In this document: in pieces, positions 1 to 8,517 of the stretch
Position numbering within the stretch: the first letter of the stretch is position 1
Layout of the letters: each line of letters begins with the position of its first letter
Position numbers and translations under genes: made by a program
Source of the DNA: Nonomuraea guangzhouensis
Lineage (GTDB): Bacteria > Actinomycetota > Actinomycetes > Streptosporangiales > Streptosporangiaceae
Reading direction: 5' to 3'
DNA length: 64,000 nt
Assembly: GCF_019396345.1 (NCBI RefSeq)
Contig: NZ_JAHKRM010000008.1
Coordinates: 248,001-312,000, forward strand
The notes under the pieces: model-generated
What the model saw: only the letters and a program-made list of their open reading frames with translations
Told to the model about the DNA's origin: nothing
The model's database searches: none

Positions 1-867
1 GTAGCCGAGGAACTGCACTTTGGTCGGGCGGCCATGCGGCTTCGCATGACCCAGCCGCCGCTGAGTCGGCAGATCCGGAAACTCGAATCAGCCGTGGGTG
101 TGCAACTGCTCGAACGTGACAACCGGCGCGTGGCGCTCACGCCGGCCGGTGAGGCCTTCCTCGGCGAGGCGCGGCGCATTCTGGCCATCGCCGAAGCCGC
201 GTCCGATCTGGCGCAGCGCGTTCACTTCGGCACCTGCGGCTTGATTCGCCTCGGCTTCACGGCCACGGCCACGTTCAGTGTCCTTGGCCGTATGCTCAAC
301 CGGCTCGAACACGAACTGCCGGACGTACAGATCGAACTGTTTGAGATGGTGACCCGCGAGCAGGTCGCAGCTCTCGCCGGCGAGGACCTCGACCTCGGCC
401 TGGCACGCCCACCGTTCGACCCCGAGTTGTTCGATTCCCTCTTGGTGTATCGCGAGGCACTGTTGCTGGCGGTGCCCGCCGGGCACCGGCTGACCCGACT
501 CGATCGGCCCGCGCACGCCGACGACCTCGGCACCGAGCCGTTGATCTTCCACGGGCAGCAGCGAGCTCGCTACTTCTACGACCTGGTGGTCAGCACTGTG
601 CCGCTGGCCCAGGAACGAGTGGTGCACAGCGTGAGCCAGGTGCTCACCATGCTGTGGTTGGTGTCCGCCGGTCGTGGTATCGCCTTCGTTCCCGCTTCCG
701 CCGCCCTGAACAACGTCCCGGGCGTGGAGTACGTACCCCTGACCACTCGCCATCCCGAACCTGTCGAACTGCACCTACTGTGGTCGCGGCACTCGCGTAA
801 CCCAGCGCTCAGCCGGGTGCTGCACGCCCTGAGGAGCGGTTGCCCCGATGGTCCGCCCACGCGGTGA
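1..867 (+). CDS. LysR-family transcriptional regulator, 5' end cut by the window
   Basis: The frame is open from base 1 and the visible protein starts inside the winged helix-turn-helix (ELHFGRAA then MTQPPLSRQIRKLE), so the true start lies upstream of the window. The rest is a complete LysR effector-binding domain of two Rossmann-like lobes, with the usual segments LDLGLARPP and GRGIAFVPASAA. Total visible length, about 288 residues, fits the family, which lacks only some 15-20 N-terminal residues here. LysR proteins bind a small metabolite and activate a nearby, often divergent, gene; the target is probably left of the window. The gene to the right runs in the same direction after a 434-base gap. 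Family assignment is secure, the ligand is unknown. Confidence 0.93.
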   Translation, partial: VAEELHFGRAAMRLRMTQPPLSRQIRKLESAVGVQLLERDNRRVALTPAGEAFLGEARRILAIAEAASDLAQRVHFGTCGLIRLGFTATATFSVLGRMLNRLEHELPDVQIELFEMVTREQVAALAGEDLDLGLARPPFDPELFDSLLVYREALLLAVPAGHRLTRLDRPAHADDLGTEPLIFHGQQRARYFYDLVVSTVPLAQERVVHSVSQVLTMLWLVSAGRGIAFVPASAALNNVPGVEYVPLTTRHPEPVELHLLWSRHSRNPALSRVLHALRSGCPDGPPTR

Positions 868-1301
868 CCTTGGTGTTCACTGAGCGCCGCCGCCGATGAT
901 GCCATCACGGTATCAAGTGATGCGGAAATGCTCTTGGACAAGCATCATCAATGCTCCTTAGCGTGACGGCGTGGCGCTGACCCCCCTTCCGAACCGGCCG
1001 GCCGATTGACCACCGGCCTGCTCGCGTTCCCCGTGACCCACCCACTTTGACGATCGACTCGTCGGCGACGAACCCCGAGGCGGAACTCGGCATGGCTGGG
1101 CCAGGTGTGGTTCGATTCGCGTCGCGCGGACCTGCGAGTGAGTGGACATCGTCAACGAGGTGTCGAAATGGTGCTCGGAGTGCGGTTCCTCTGGTGAGCC
1201 CGAACTCATGACAACGCGGCGTCCTTCCCCTCAGCCATCTCGTTGCATACCGGGGTTTCGGCATCACGCTTCGGTCCAACCCCCCAGAAGGGACACCGCA
1301 C
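868..1301. other. intergenic region without a convincing gene
   Basis: I find no reading frame with protein-like composition in these 434 bases; the open frames on both strands are short and low-complexity. There is an inverted repeat CATCAC-N8-GTGATG at 903-922, just after the LysR stop, which could be a weak terminator or an operator. A purine-rich ribosome site (AGAAGGGA, about 1287-1294) precedes the next gene, so its promoter should lie in this stretch. Confidence 0.5.
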
Positions 1302-2492
1302 ATGGAATCGAGCAACGTGGATCGCAGATCACTGTTCCGCGCCGGCGCCGCGACGGCCGGGGTCGGCCTCGCATCGATGATGGCCTCGCCAGGCCCTGCC
1401 GCGGCAGCATCCGCCGACGCCCAAGACCAGGGCAACACCGCCAAGCCACGCATGGTGCTGGGCACCCAGAGGCGTTCGCCGTCTGAGGCCGCGCTCCTGG
1501 AGTTCAAGCGCCACGGCGTCGCCCGAGTGTGCGGCTACCCGGTGGACCCGCCCTACGACCAGAAGACCGGCGATCGCGGGTATTGGCTCGTGTCCGAGGT
1601 GGAGCAGGAGAAGGCGCGCATCGAGAGCCAGGGCCTGGTGATGGACATGGTCGCCCTGCCGTTCCTCGAATCATCATTGATCGACACCGACTTCCGTCCC
1701 GCGATCATGATGGGCAAGAGTCCTGAGCGGGACCGGGACATCGAGGACATTCAGCGGATGATCGAGGCCTGTGGCCGTGCCGGCGTCGGAACCATCAAAT
1801 ACAACATGAGCATCCTGGGTGTGATGACCACGGGTGAGGTGCCCGGCCGCGGGGGATCGAAGCTACGCCAGTTCCGGGCGAGCGACCTCGACTACAACCT
1901 GCCGGACACCATCGCGGGCAAGGTCGATCCCGACACGTACTGGGAGCGCATCGACTACTTCCTCGAGCGGGTCGTCCCGGTGGCGGAGCAGTACAAAGTG
2001 CGTCTCGCCTGCCACCCCCAGGATCCGGGAACGCCGCCGGGCGGGTACCGCGGCGTGGTCGAGAACGTCCTCAGCGTCCCCGGCGGCAAGGGCCTGTTCA
2101 GGTTCCTGGACCTGCGCAGCAACCGCTACCACGGCCTCAACCTCTGCTGCGGGACGCTGGCGGAGATGCTGTGGAACCCGAAGCGGGAGATCTACCCCAT
2201 CGTCCAGAAGCTGGCCGCCACCAAGCGCGTGTTCAACATCCACCTGCGCAACATCAAGGGGCGGCGCAACGACTTCGTCGAGACCTGGGGCGACGAGGGT
2301 GACATCGACCACGCGGAGATCATCAACATCCTGGCCGACGCGGGATACGACGGGGCGATCGACCCCGACCACGTACCTCCGAGTGACGCCGACCCATCGA
2401 AGTCGCAGGCCTACGCGCAGGGATACGGCTACATCCTCGGCATGATCGCGGCCGCCGAACACCGAGCAGCGCGACGGAACCCCCGAGAGTAG
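1302..2492 (+). CDS. mannonate dehydratase (UxuA)-like TIM-barrel protein with Tat signal
   Basis: 396 residues. The N-terminus has a twin-arginine signal (DRRSLFRAGAATAGVGLASMM, residues about 7-27, then an Ala-rich cleavage region), so the protein is predicted to be exported folded. The body matches mannonate dehydratase: GTQRRSP near residue 50, HPQDPG, LNLCCGTLAEM, NIHLRNIKG and DPDHVPPSDAD correspond to the metal-binding and active-site segments of UxuA, which dehydrates D-mannonate to 2-keto-3-deoxygluconate. UxuA is normally cytoplasmic, so export is odd. ATG 1302 has the site AGAAGGGA 8 bases upstream. No other uronate genes are adjacent, so the substrate is not certain; a related sugar-acid dehydratase or epimerase is possible. 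Confidence 0.8.
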   Translation: MESSNVDRRSLFRAGAATAGVGLASMMASPGPAAAASADAQDQGNTAKPRMVLGTQRRSPSEAALLEFKRHGVARVCGYPVDPPYDQKTGDRGYWLVSEVEQEKARIESQGLVMDMVALPFLESSLIDTDFRPAIMMGKSPERDRDIEDIQRMIEACGRAGVGTIKYNMSILGVMTTGEVPGRGGSKLRQFRASDLDYNLPDTIAGKVDPDTYWERIDYFLERVVPVAEQYKVRLACHPQDPGTPPGGYRGVVENVLSVPGGKGLFRFLDLRSNRYHGLNLCCGTLAEMLWNPKREIYPIVQKLAATKRVFNIHLRNIKGRRNDFVETWGDEGDIDHAEIINILADAGYDGAIDPDHVPPSDADPSKSQAYAQGYGYILGMIAAAEHRAARRNPRE

Positions 2493-2600
2493 CCGTTCCA
2501 CGGCGTCGACAAGATCGCTGTTCCGGGGCGGAGCAGGTTCCGCCCCCGGCAGCCCTGGCCTGGCGCACGCGAGGCGTGATCATCCGGGCACTATGGTCCC

Positions 2601-3305
2601 GTGGATCTGCTTGACGACGACGCGCTCGAACGCTCCTCCGTCGTGGCCAACTGCCGGATGAATCGCGAACGACGCCTGCCCGGCTACGACCGGGAGCTGG
2701 GCATCAATGTCCTCGACACGCTGCGTTCCAGGCAGCGGCCGGTGCGTTGGCTCGATCTGTGCTGCGGGACGGGGAACGCCCTCGGCCAGGCCGCCGACCT
2801 TCTCAGCGACGGCGACGGCGACGGCGACGGCGATGATGACGAGGACGATGACGATGTCGAGATCGTCGGCGTCGACCTGGTCGACTTCTTCGCCCGCTCC
2901 CCGAGCCCGCCGCGCCTGCGACTGATCACCGCCTCCGTCGTCACCTGGGAGCCCGAGCAGCACTTCGACCTGATCACCTGCGTTCACGGGCTGCACTACA
3001 TCGGGGACAAGCTCGGAGTGCTCGCCAGGATCGGCACGTGGCTCGCCGATGACGGCCTGTTCATCGCGAACTTCGACGTTCGCTCGATCCGTCTCGGGGA
3101 TGGCACACCCGCCGGCCGCCACCTCACCACGTCCCTGCGCTCGCAGGGCGTGCGGTACGACGGCCGCACCCGGCGGATCAGCTGGACGGGCCGGCGCCTC
3201 ATCGACTTGCCGTACCGCTACCAGGGTTCTGACGATCAGGCCGGTCCCAACTACACCGGCCAGCCTGCGGTCAACTCCTACTACGTACGAGGGACTTCTC
3301 ATTAG
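2601..3305 (+). CDS. class I SAM-dependent methyltransferase
   Basis: 234 residues from a GTG start. Motif I, WLDLCCGTGNALGQ (about residues 51-64), is the S-adenosylmethionine-binding glycine loop; EIVGVDLVDFF is the acidic second strand and HFDLITCVHGLHYI is motif IV/post-motif. Between motif I and the second strand lies an unusual Asp-rich loop (about residues 70-85) encoded by a GACGGC/GATGAC hexamer-type repeat at about 2808-2862. The acceptor is unknown. The stop codon lies inside the palindrome at 3301-3323 that precedes the MarR gene, so the two genes are tightly packed and may be co-transcribed or the MTase may be read from its own promoter in 2493-2600. Confidence 0.85.
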   Translation: MDLLDDDALERSSVVANCRMNRERRLPGYDRELGINVLDTLRSRQRPVRWLDLCCGTGNALGQAADLLSDGDGDGDGDDDEDDDDVEIVGVDLVDFFARSPSPPRLRLITASVVTWEPEQHFDLITCVHGLHYIGDKLGVLARIGTWLADDGLFIANFDVRSIRLGDGTPAGRHLTTSLRSQGVRYDGRTRRISWTGRRLIDLPYRYQGSDDQAGPNYTGQPAVNSYYVRGTSH

Positions 3306-3323
3306 CTCGTGAGCAGAGCTAAT
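3301..3323. promoter_or_regulatory. 8-bp inverted repeat, probable MarR operator
   Basis: ATTAGCTC and GAGCTAAT are perfect inverted repeats separated by seven bases, followed by ATTTTT. It overlaps the stop of the methyltransferase and lies 9 bases before ATG 3333 of the MarR gene. Symmetry, AT content and position fit an autoregulatory MarR site. The trailing T run means a short terminator is an alternative reading. Confidence 0.6.
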
Positions 3324-3332
3324 ATTTTTCGT

Positions 3333-3788
3333 ATGGACAAAACGGACCTTCCCGACGCCCTCGTCGGCGTCCTGACCAGCATTCAGCGGCTGGTCCGGCG
3401 CAGGTTGCGCCAGGGGATGACCGGGCCGCGGCTGCGCGGCGCCCAGGTCGAGCTGCTGCGGCTGGTCGCGGCCAACCCCGGCATCGGGGTCTCGGCGGCG
3501 GCCAAGGAGCTCTACCTGGCGGGGAACTCGGTGTCCACGCTGGTCAACCAGCTCACGGCCGCCGGGCTACTGCGCCGCGAGACCGGCCATGACGACCGCC
3601 GCTCCGCCCGGCTGCTGCCCACCCCCGAGGCCGAGGCGCGGCTGCGGGCCTGGGAGGAGCGGCGCGCCGCGCTCGTTCGCGAGCAGATCGAACGGCTCAG
3701 TGAGGAGGACCGGGCCGCGCTGAGCGTCGCGCTCCCTGCGCTGCGCAGGCTGGCCGAGGGACTGCACGAGGAGATGGAGATGGCATGA
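3333..3788 (+). CDS. MarR-family transcriptional regulator
   Basis: 151 residues from ATG 3333 (MDKTDLPDALVG). A GTG at 3309 in the same frame would add eight residues but lies inside the palindrome 3301-3323, so ATG 3333 is preferred. The winged helix is clear: GVSAAAKELYLAGNSVSTLVNQLTAAGLLRRETGHDDRRSARLLPTPEA, with the DDRRS wing typical of MarR. The gene overlaps the following ABC ATPase by four bases (ATGA), so regulator and exporter are translationally coupled. MarR proteins usually repress a linked efflux or detoxification operon and release on binding a small aromatic ligand; repression of this ABC exporter is the natural inference. Confidence 0.9.
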   Translation: MDKTDLPDALVGVLTSIQRLVRRRLRQGMTGPRLRGAQVELLRLVAANPGIGVSAAAKELYLAGNSVSTLVNQLTAAGLLRRETGHDDRRSARLLPTPEAEARLRAWEERRAALVREQIERLSEEDRAALSVALPALRRLAEGLHEEMEMA

Positions 3789-4612
3789 GGGACGACCCGC
3801 CGGCGGTCAGCTGTACCGGCCTGAGCTACGCCTTCGGTCAGACCAAGGCCGTGGACGGCCTCGATCTGACGGTGGTCTCCGGCGAGGTGTTCGGGCTACT
3901 CGGTCCCAACGGCGCGGGCAAGACCACCGCCATCCGCTGCGTGACCACGCTGCTGCCCGTCCCGACCGGGATGGTGCGGGTGTTCGGGCACGACGCGGCC
4001 ACCGAACAGATGGCGGTGCGCCGCCTGCTGGGCTACGTCCCCCAGCAACTGTCGGCGGACGCGGGCCTGACGGGCCGCGAGAACGTCTCCCTGTTCGCCC
4101 GCGTTTTCGACGTCCCCCGGCGTGAGCGGGTGGCCCGGGTCGGCCAGGCGCTGGAGGCGGTCGGGCTCGCCGACGCCGCCGACCGGCTGGCCGCCACCTA
4201 CTCCGGCGGCATGGTACGCCGCCTCGAACTCGCCCAGGCGCTGGTCAGCGCCCCACGCCTGCTCATGCTCGACGAGCCGACGATCGGGCTCGACCCCATC
4301 GCCCGCACCAGCGTGTGGGAGCACATCATGGCGGTACGCGCCGCCACCGGGATGACCGTCCTGGTCACCACGCACTACATGGACGAGGCCGACCAGTACT
4401 GCGACCGGATCGCGCTCATGCACCACGGACGCGTACGGGCGCTCGGCACGCCGGAACAGCTCACCGACGACCTGCGCGCCCGCCTCGGCGACGGCTCGGT
4501 GCCGACGCTGGAGGACGTCTTCCGTGACGTCGCCGGCAGCGGCCTCGAAGACGGAGGAGGGGAGTTCCGCGATGTCCGACGTACCCGCAACACCGCCTCC
4601 CGCGTCGGCTGA
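3785..4612 (+). CDS. ABC exporter ATP-binding protein, DrrA-like
   Basis: 275 residues. Walker A GPNGAGKTT (about residues 40-48), Q-loop YVPQQLS, signature YSGGM (139-143, first residue Tyr instead of Leu) and Walker B LLMLDEP (159-165) are present, followed by the switch His in LVTTHYMDEADQ. The C-terminal extension LEDVFRDVAG is characteristic of the DrrA/CcmA multidrug-type ATPases. It pairs with the ABC-2 permease that overlaps it and is coupled to the MarR gene by ATGA at 3785. Role: energising export of a drug-like or lipid substrate; substrate not predictable. Confidence 0.93.
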   Translation: MRDDPPAVSCTGLSYAFGQTKAVDGLDLTVVSGEVFGLLGPNGAGKTTAIRCVTTLLPVPTGMVRVFGHDAATEQMAVRRLLGYVPQQLSADAGLTGRENVSLFARVFDVPRRERVARVGQALEAVGLADAADRLAATYSGGMVRRLELAQALVSAPRLLMLDEPTIGLDPIARTSVWEHIMAVRAATGMTVLVTTHYMDEADQYCDRIALMHHGRVRALGTPEQLTDDLRARLGDGSVPTLEDVFRDVAGSGLEDGGGEFRDVRRTRNTASRVG

Positions 4613-5432
4613 AATGACCGGTGTCGGCGGTCTTGACCTGCTGCTCGTTCCGCCCCGCCCCCGTACGGGGTGGCGCGTGCTGCCCGCCAGGGTCACCGCG
4701 ATGTGCGTGGTGGAGCTGCAGAAGCTGCGCCACGATCGCACCGAGCTGTACACCCGCGCGATCCAGCCCGCCCTGTGGCTGCTGATCTTCGGCGAGACCT
4801 TCACCCGCATCAAGGTGATCCCGACCGGCGGCATCCCGTACCTGGACTATCTGGCCCCCGGGATCATCGCCCAGTCCACCATGTTCATCGCCATCTTCTA
4901 CGGCATCCAGATCATTTGGGAACGCGACTCGGGCGTCCTGACCAAGCTCCTGGTCACGCCGACCCCGCGGGTCGCGCTGGTCACCGGCAAGGCGTTCGCC
5001 GCCGGGGTGAAGGCGATGATCCAGGCGGTGGTCGTGGTGCTCATCGCCGCGCTGCTGGGCGTGAGCATGACCTGGAACCCCCTGCGCCTGGCCGGCGTGA
5101 TCGTGGTCGTGCTGCTCGGCTCGGCGTTCTTCTCCTGCCTGTCGGTGACGATCGCCGGGATCGTGCTGACCCGCGACCGGCTGATGGGGATCGGGCAGGC
5201 CATCACCATGCCGCTGTTCTTCGCGTCCAACGCCCTCTACCCGACCACGGCCATGCCGGACTGGCTGCGGTACATCAGCGTGATCAACCCCCTCAGCTAC
5301 GAGGTCGACGCGCTGCGCGGGCTGCTGCTCGGCATCCCCTCGGACCTGCCGCTGGACTTCGTGGTGCTGCTCGCGGCCTCGACGATCGGCATCACGGCGG
5401 CGTCCTGCCTGCTGGGGCGGCTGGCGCGATGA
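4572..5432 (+). CDS. ABC-2 type permease of the MarR-linked exporter
   Basis: 286 residues from ATG 4572, chosen because GGAGGAGGGGAG stands 7-18 bases upstream; an in-frame ATG at 4524 has no such site. The start lies inside the ATPase gene, an overlap of 41 bases. Six hydrophobic segments follow a cytoplasmic N-terminus (AIQPALWLLIFGETF, YLAPGIIAQSTMFIAIFYG, AMIQAVVVVLIAALLG, IVVVLLGSAFFSCLSV, NPLSYEVDALRGLLLG, VLLAASTIGITAASCLL), the DrrB/ABC-2 arrangement. It forms the membrane channel for the upstream ATPase. A strong hairpin at 5466-5490 closes the operon. Confidence 0.92.
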   Translation: MSDVPATPPPASAEMTGVGGLDLLLVPPRPRTGWRVLPARVTAMCVVELQKLRHDRTELYTRAIQPALWLLIFGETFTRIKVIPTGGIPYLDYLAPGIIAQSTMFIAIFYGIQIIWERDSGVLTKLLVTPTPRVALVTGKAFAAGVKAMIQAVVVVLIAALLGVSMTWNPLRLAGVIVVVLLGSAFFSCLSVTIAGIVLTRDRLMGIGQAITMPLFFASNALYPTTAMPDWLRYISVINPLSYEVDALRGLLLGIPSDLPLDFVVLLAASTIGITAASCLLGRLAR

Positions 5433-5465
5433 CTCGGCTCCGAGAGCGCGATGAGGAGTAGGCTG

Positions 5466-5490
5466 GGTGGCGCGCGCTCAGGGCGCCACC
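5466..5490 (+). terminator. GC-rich hairpin after the ABC exporter operon
   Basis: GGTGGCGC and GCGCCACC pair perfectly over eight bases around a nine-base loop, 33 bases after the permease stop. There is no T run, as is common for actinobacterial terminators. Confidence 0.55.
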
Positions 5491-5597
5491 GGTCCGCGGG
5501 AAGGGCTAAGCCCACCTGATGCTCATCGAACGACCCGGCCCGACCTCTTTTCCAGCCTGATCATGCGGACCTCAGGCCAGACGGAAAGGAGGCTTTC

Positions 5598-7037
5598 ATG
5601 CCTGTCCATCGCCTGCCCGACAACCCCAGCATCGAACAGCTCCGCAAGCAGGCCAAGACACTCCTGCGGGACGTACGGGCGGGAGTTCCTGAGGCGCTCG
5701 GGCTCGTCAACGAGTTCCATCCCCGAAGTCCGGAGACGCTCAAGCTGTCCGACGCGCAACTCGTCACCGCCCGCATGTACGGCTTCGCGACCTGGCCCAG
5801 GCTGAAAGAGCACATCGGCACCATCGAGCACTACTCCCGGTCGCCGCACCGGGTCGCGCCGAGGGAGGAGTTGCCGGAGGAGTTCCTGCGGCTCGCCTGC
5901 CTCACCTACGGCACGGACTACCCGGGCCGGACCGAGGACGCCGACCGACTGCTGGCCCAACACCCACAGTTGCCCACCACGAACGTCTTCACGATGGCGG
6001 CCACCGGCTCGGCCGATGCGCTGGCCGACGTCCTCGCCGAGAATCCGGGGCTGGCCCGGACGCAGGGCGGCCCGTTCGCGTGGGAACCGCTGCTGTACCT
6101 GGCCTACGCGCGGCTCGTCACTCTCGGCAGCTACGTGACCGCGGCCCGGCTCCTCCTCAAGCACGGCGCGGACCCGAACACCGGATTCCTGTGGGATGGG
6201 CTGCCCTCGCCGTTCACCGCGCTCACCGGCGCGTTCGGCGGCGGAGAAGGCCACCAGCCGCCGCATCCGCAGGGCCTGGCGCTGGCCAGACTGCTGCTGG
6301 AGGCCGGAGCGGACCCCAACGACAGCCAGGCCCTGTACAACCTCGGGCTCGGCGGCGCCTGCCCCGACGACACCACCCACCTTGAGCTGCTGCTGGAGTA
6401 CGGACTGGGCCGCGGTGACGGCGGACCGTGGCATGCCCGCATGGGACCGACGCTGCAGTCCCCGCGGCAGCTCATGCGTGACGAACTGGCCACCGCCGCG
6501 CTGCGGGGCTGCCCGCGACGGGCCCGGCTGCTCCTGGCGCACGGCGCCGAGGTGAACGGCCTGGGCGGGCATCCGGCGTACGGCGGACGCACACCGTACG
6601 AGCTCGCCCTGCTGAACGGACACACCGAGGTCGCGGAGACCCTCGCCGCGGCGGGCGCCTCCGCGACGCTGGACGAGATGGAGGCGTTCACCGCCGCCTG
6701 CATGCGCGCCGATGCCGACGCGGTGGCCGGATTCGGCCCCGAACCGCTGGCGCGAGCGCTCGCCCGATCCCCCGGACTGATCACCAGCGCGGCCGAGCAG
6801 CGCAAGCCCGCGGCGGTGCGACTGCTCGCCGGTCTCGGCTTCGACGTGAACCTCCTGCACCGATCCACCCCGCTGCACGCGGCAGCCTGGAACGACGACG
6901 TCGAGACGGCCAGGACACTGATCGAGCTCGGCGCCGACCCCACGATCAAGGACACCGCGTACGACTCGACCCCACTCGGCTGGGCCGAGCACGGCGGCAA
7001 GCACCGCGTGGCGACTTACCTGCGGAATCTGGGGTGA
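5598..7037 (+). CDS. ankyrin-repeat protein
   Basis: 479 residues. An N-terminal helical part (HRLPDNPSIEQLRKQAKTLL, and YGFATWPRLKEHI) precedes several ankyrin repeats, readable as ARLLLKHGADPN, ARLLLEAGADPN, ARLLLAHGAEVN, VAETLAAAGAS, STPLHAAAWNDDVETARTLIELGADP and TPLGWAEHGGKHRVATYL. This SIEQLRKQAKxLLR plus ankyrin organisation is common in actinobacteria and its function is unknown; ankyrin repeats mediate protein contacts. No signal peptide or membrane segment, so cytoplasmic. ATG 5598 follows AAAGGAGG at about 5585. It appears monocistronic and converges on the transporter operon, whose last gene ends 12 bases after its stop. Confidence 0.85.
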   Translation: MPVHRLPDNPSIEQLRKQAKTLLRDVRAGVPEALGLVNEFHPRSPETLKLSDAQLVTARMYGFATWPRLKEHIGTIEHYSRSPHRVAPREELPEEFLRLACLTYGTDYPGRTEDADRLLAQHPQLPTTNVFTMAATGSADALADVLAENPGLARTQGGPFAWEPLLYLAYARLVTLGSYVTAARLLLKHGADPNTGFLWDGLPSPFTALTGAFGGGEGHQPPHPQGLALARLLLEAGADPNDSQALYNLGLGGACPDDTTHLELLLEYGLGRGDGGPWHARMGPTLQSPRQLMRDELATAALRGCPRRARLLLAHGAEVNGLGGHPAYGGRTPYELALLNGHTEVAETLAAAGASATLDEMEAFTAACMRADADAVAGFGPEPLARALARSPGLITSAAEQRKPAAVRLLAGLGFDVNLLHRSTPLHAAAWNDDVETARTLIELGADPTIKDTAYDSTPLGWAEHGGKHRVATYLRNLG

Positions 7038-7049
7038 TCACTCAGCCGA

Positions 7050-7850
7050 TCACCGCTTGGTCCGGCTGAGCCGGTGGGCGAGCCGGTCCAGCGACAGGTT
7101 GATGCCGATGAAGATGGCTGCGATGAGGATGGCCGCCGGGATGATGTTCGAGAAGTTGGCCGCGATCCCGTTCAGCCCGCGGTCCACCAGCTCGTCGTAA
7201 CCCACGATCAGCCCGAGCGCCGAGTCCTTCAGCAGCACCACGAACTGGCTGATCACGGCCGGCATCATGGCCCGGAACGCCTGCGGCAGCAGCACCAGCC
7301 GCATGACCTGCCCCTTGCGCAGCCCGATCGCGCAGGCCGCCTCCGCCTGGCCGCGGGGCAGGCTCAGCACCCCGGCCCGGATGATCTCGGCGATCACCGA
7401 CCCGTTGTAGAAGGTCAGCCCGAACACCACGGCCGTGAAGGCCGAGACGTTCACCCCGATGAGCACGTAGGAGCCGAAGAACGCGAAGAAGATGAGCAGC
7501 AGCAGCGGCACGGCCCGGAAGAACTCGACCACGGCCGCCGCCGGCCACCGGATCCACCGGTGGTCCGAGAGGCGGGCCGTCGCGAAGACGAGCCCGAACA
7601 GGCCCGCCAGCACGACACCCGCCACCGCCGCGGCCAGCGTTCCGGCCAGTCCCGGCAGGATGAAGGTGGTCCACACCTCCGGCCGCAGGAACGGTGTCCA
7701 CTTGGCGGCCGACCACTGCTCCTTGGCGTCGAACCGTACATAGATCACATAGGCCAGCGCCAGCAGCACCAGCGCGATGACCCCGGCCAGCACCCGGTTG
7801 CGGCGCGCGCCGCGCGGCCCCGGCGGCTCGTAGAGGTTGGCGTAGCTCAC
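7050..7850 (-). CDS. gluD: glutamate-type ABC transporter permease, second subunit (GluD-like)
   Basis: 266 residues from GTG 7850, whose GTGA overlaps the stop of the upstream permease, so translation is coupled. A single N-terminal membrane helix and periplasmic stretch (YVIYVRFDAKEQWSAAKWTPFL) precede the His/Glu/Gln-type permease core with the EAA segment IGLRKGQVMRLVLLPQAFRAMMP and the conserved LPRGQAEAA. Actinobacterial GluD carries just such an N-terminal extension relative to GluC. It forms the membrane heterodimer with the 7847-8515 product for uptake of glutamate or a related acidic amino acid. Substrate assignment is by similarity and operon order. Confidence 0.88.
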   Translation of the reverse strand: MSYANLYEPPGPRGARRNRVLAGVIALVLLALAYVIYVRFDAKEQWSAAKWTPFLRPEVWTTFILPGLAGTLAAAVAGVVLAGLFGLVFATARLSDHRWIRWPAAAVVEFFRAVPLLLLIFFAFFGSYVLIGVNVSAFTAVVFGLTFYNGSVIAEIIRAGVLSLPRGQAEAACAIGLRKGQVMRLVLLPQAFRAMMPAVISQFVVLLKDSALGLIVGYDELVDRGLNGIAANFSNIIPAAILIAAIFIGINLSLDRLAHRLSRTKR

Positions 7851-8515
7851 CGGGCCACCGCCAGCCGCCGCGACAGCCAGCCGAACAGCAGGCCCATGGG
7901 CAGGCACAGCAGCACGAACCCGGCCGCGAACCCGAGGAAGATCTGCATCACCTGGTCCCCGTACGTCTCGATCATCTCCCGCATCCGCACCGACGCCTCG
8001 CTCACGCCCACCACGAGCGCGATCGTGGTGTTCTTGGTCAGCGCGATCAGGATGCTGCCCAGCGGCGCGACCACCGCGCGGAACGCCTGCGGCAGCGTGA
8101 TCAGCCGCAGCGTCTGGAGGAAGCCGAGCCCGAGCGAGCGGGCGGCCTCGGCCTGGCCGACCGGCACCGTGTTGATGCCCGAGCGCAGCGCCTCGCAGAC
8201 GAACGCCGAGGTGTAGGCGGTCAGGCCGACGCAGGCCAGCCAGAAGTTGTTGGTCGCGATGTCGGACGAGAGCTCCACGCCCAGGTTCGCGCCGACGCCG
8301 AGGCCGGTGAACAGCAGCACCAGCGTCAGCGGGGTGTTGCGGGCCACGGCCACGTAGACGGTGGCGGTACGGCGCAGGGTCGCCAGCGGCGCGACGCGCA
8401 TGGCCGTCAGCAGCGTGCCGAGCACCAGTGAGCCGAGCGCGCTCACCGCCGTCAGCCGCACGGTCATCCAGAAGGCCGCGACGACGGTGTCCCACTCCAG
8501 GAGCAGCGCGTCCAT
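7847..8515 (-). CDS. gluC: glutamate-type ABC transporter permease, first subunit (GluC-like)
   Basis: 222 residues, typical of a polar amino acid permease with about five helices. The core EAA loop reads LGLGFLQTLRLITLPQAFRAVVAPL and is preceded by VPVGQAEAARS. It starts two bases after the stop of the binding protein and overlaps GluD by four bases, the order seen in the corynebacterial glutamate uptake operon gluABCD. It is the partner of GluD in the membrane and receives energy from GluA. Confidence 0.9.
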   Translation of the reverse strand: MDALLLEWDTVVAAFWMTVRLTAVSALGSLVLGTLLTAMRVAPLATLRRTATVYVAVARNTPLTLVLLFTGLGVGANLGVELSSDIATNNFWLACVGLTAYTSAFVCEALRSGINTVPVGQAEAARSLGLGFLQTLRLITLPQAFRAVVAPLGSILIALTKNTTIALVVGVSEASVRMREMIETYGDQVMQIFLGFAAGFVLLCLPMGLLFGWLSRRLAVAR

Positions 8516-8517
8516 GA

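Noticed and set aside
5466..5520. Possible cobalamin-type riboswitch after the ABC exporter
   Set aside because: Only a hairpin and a GGCTAAGCCC stretch are present; the conserved cobalamin blocks are missing and the next gene is an ankyrin protein.
5523..7004. Long open frame on the minus strand opposite the ankyrin gene
   Set aside because: Antisense frame caused by GC-rich third positions; translation is Arg/Gly/Gln-rich without domain patterns, while the plus strand encodes clear ankyrin repeats.
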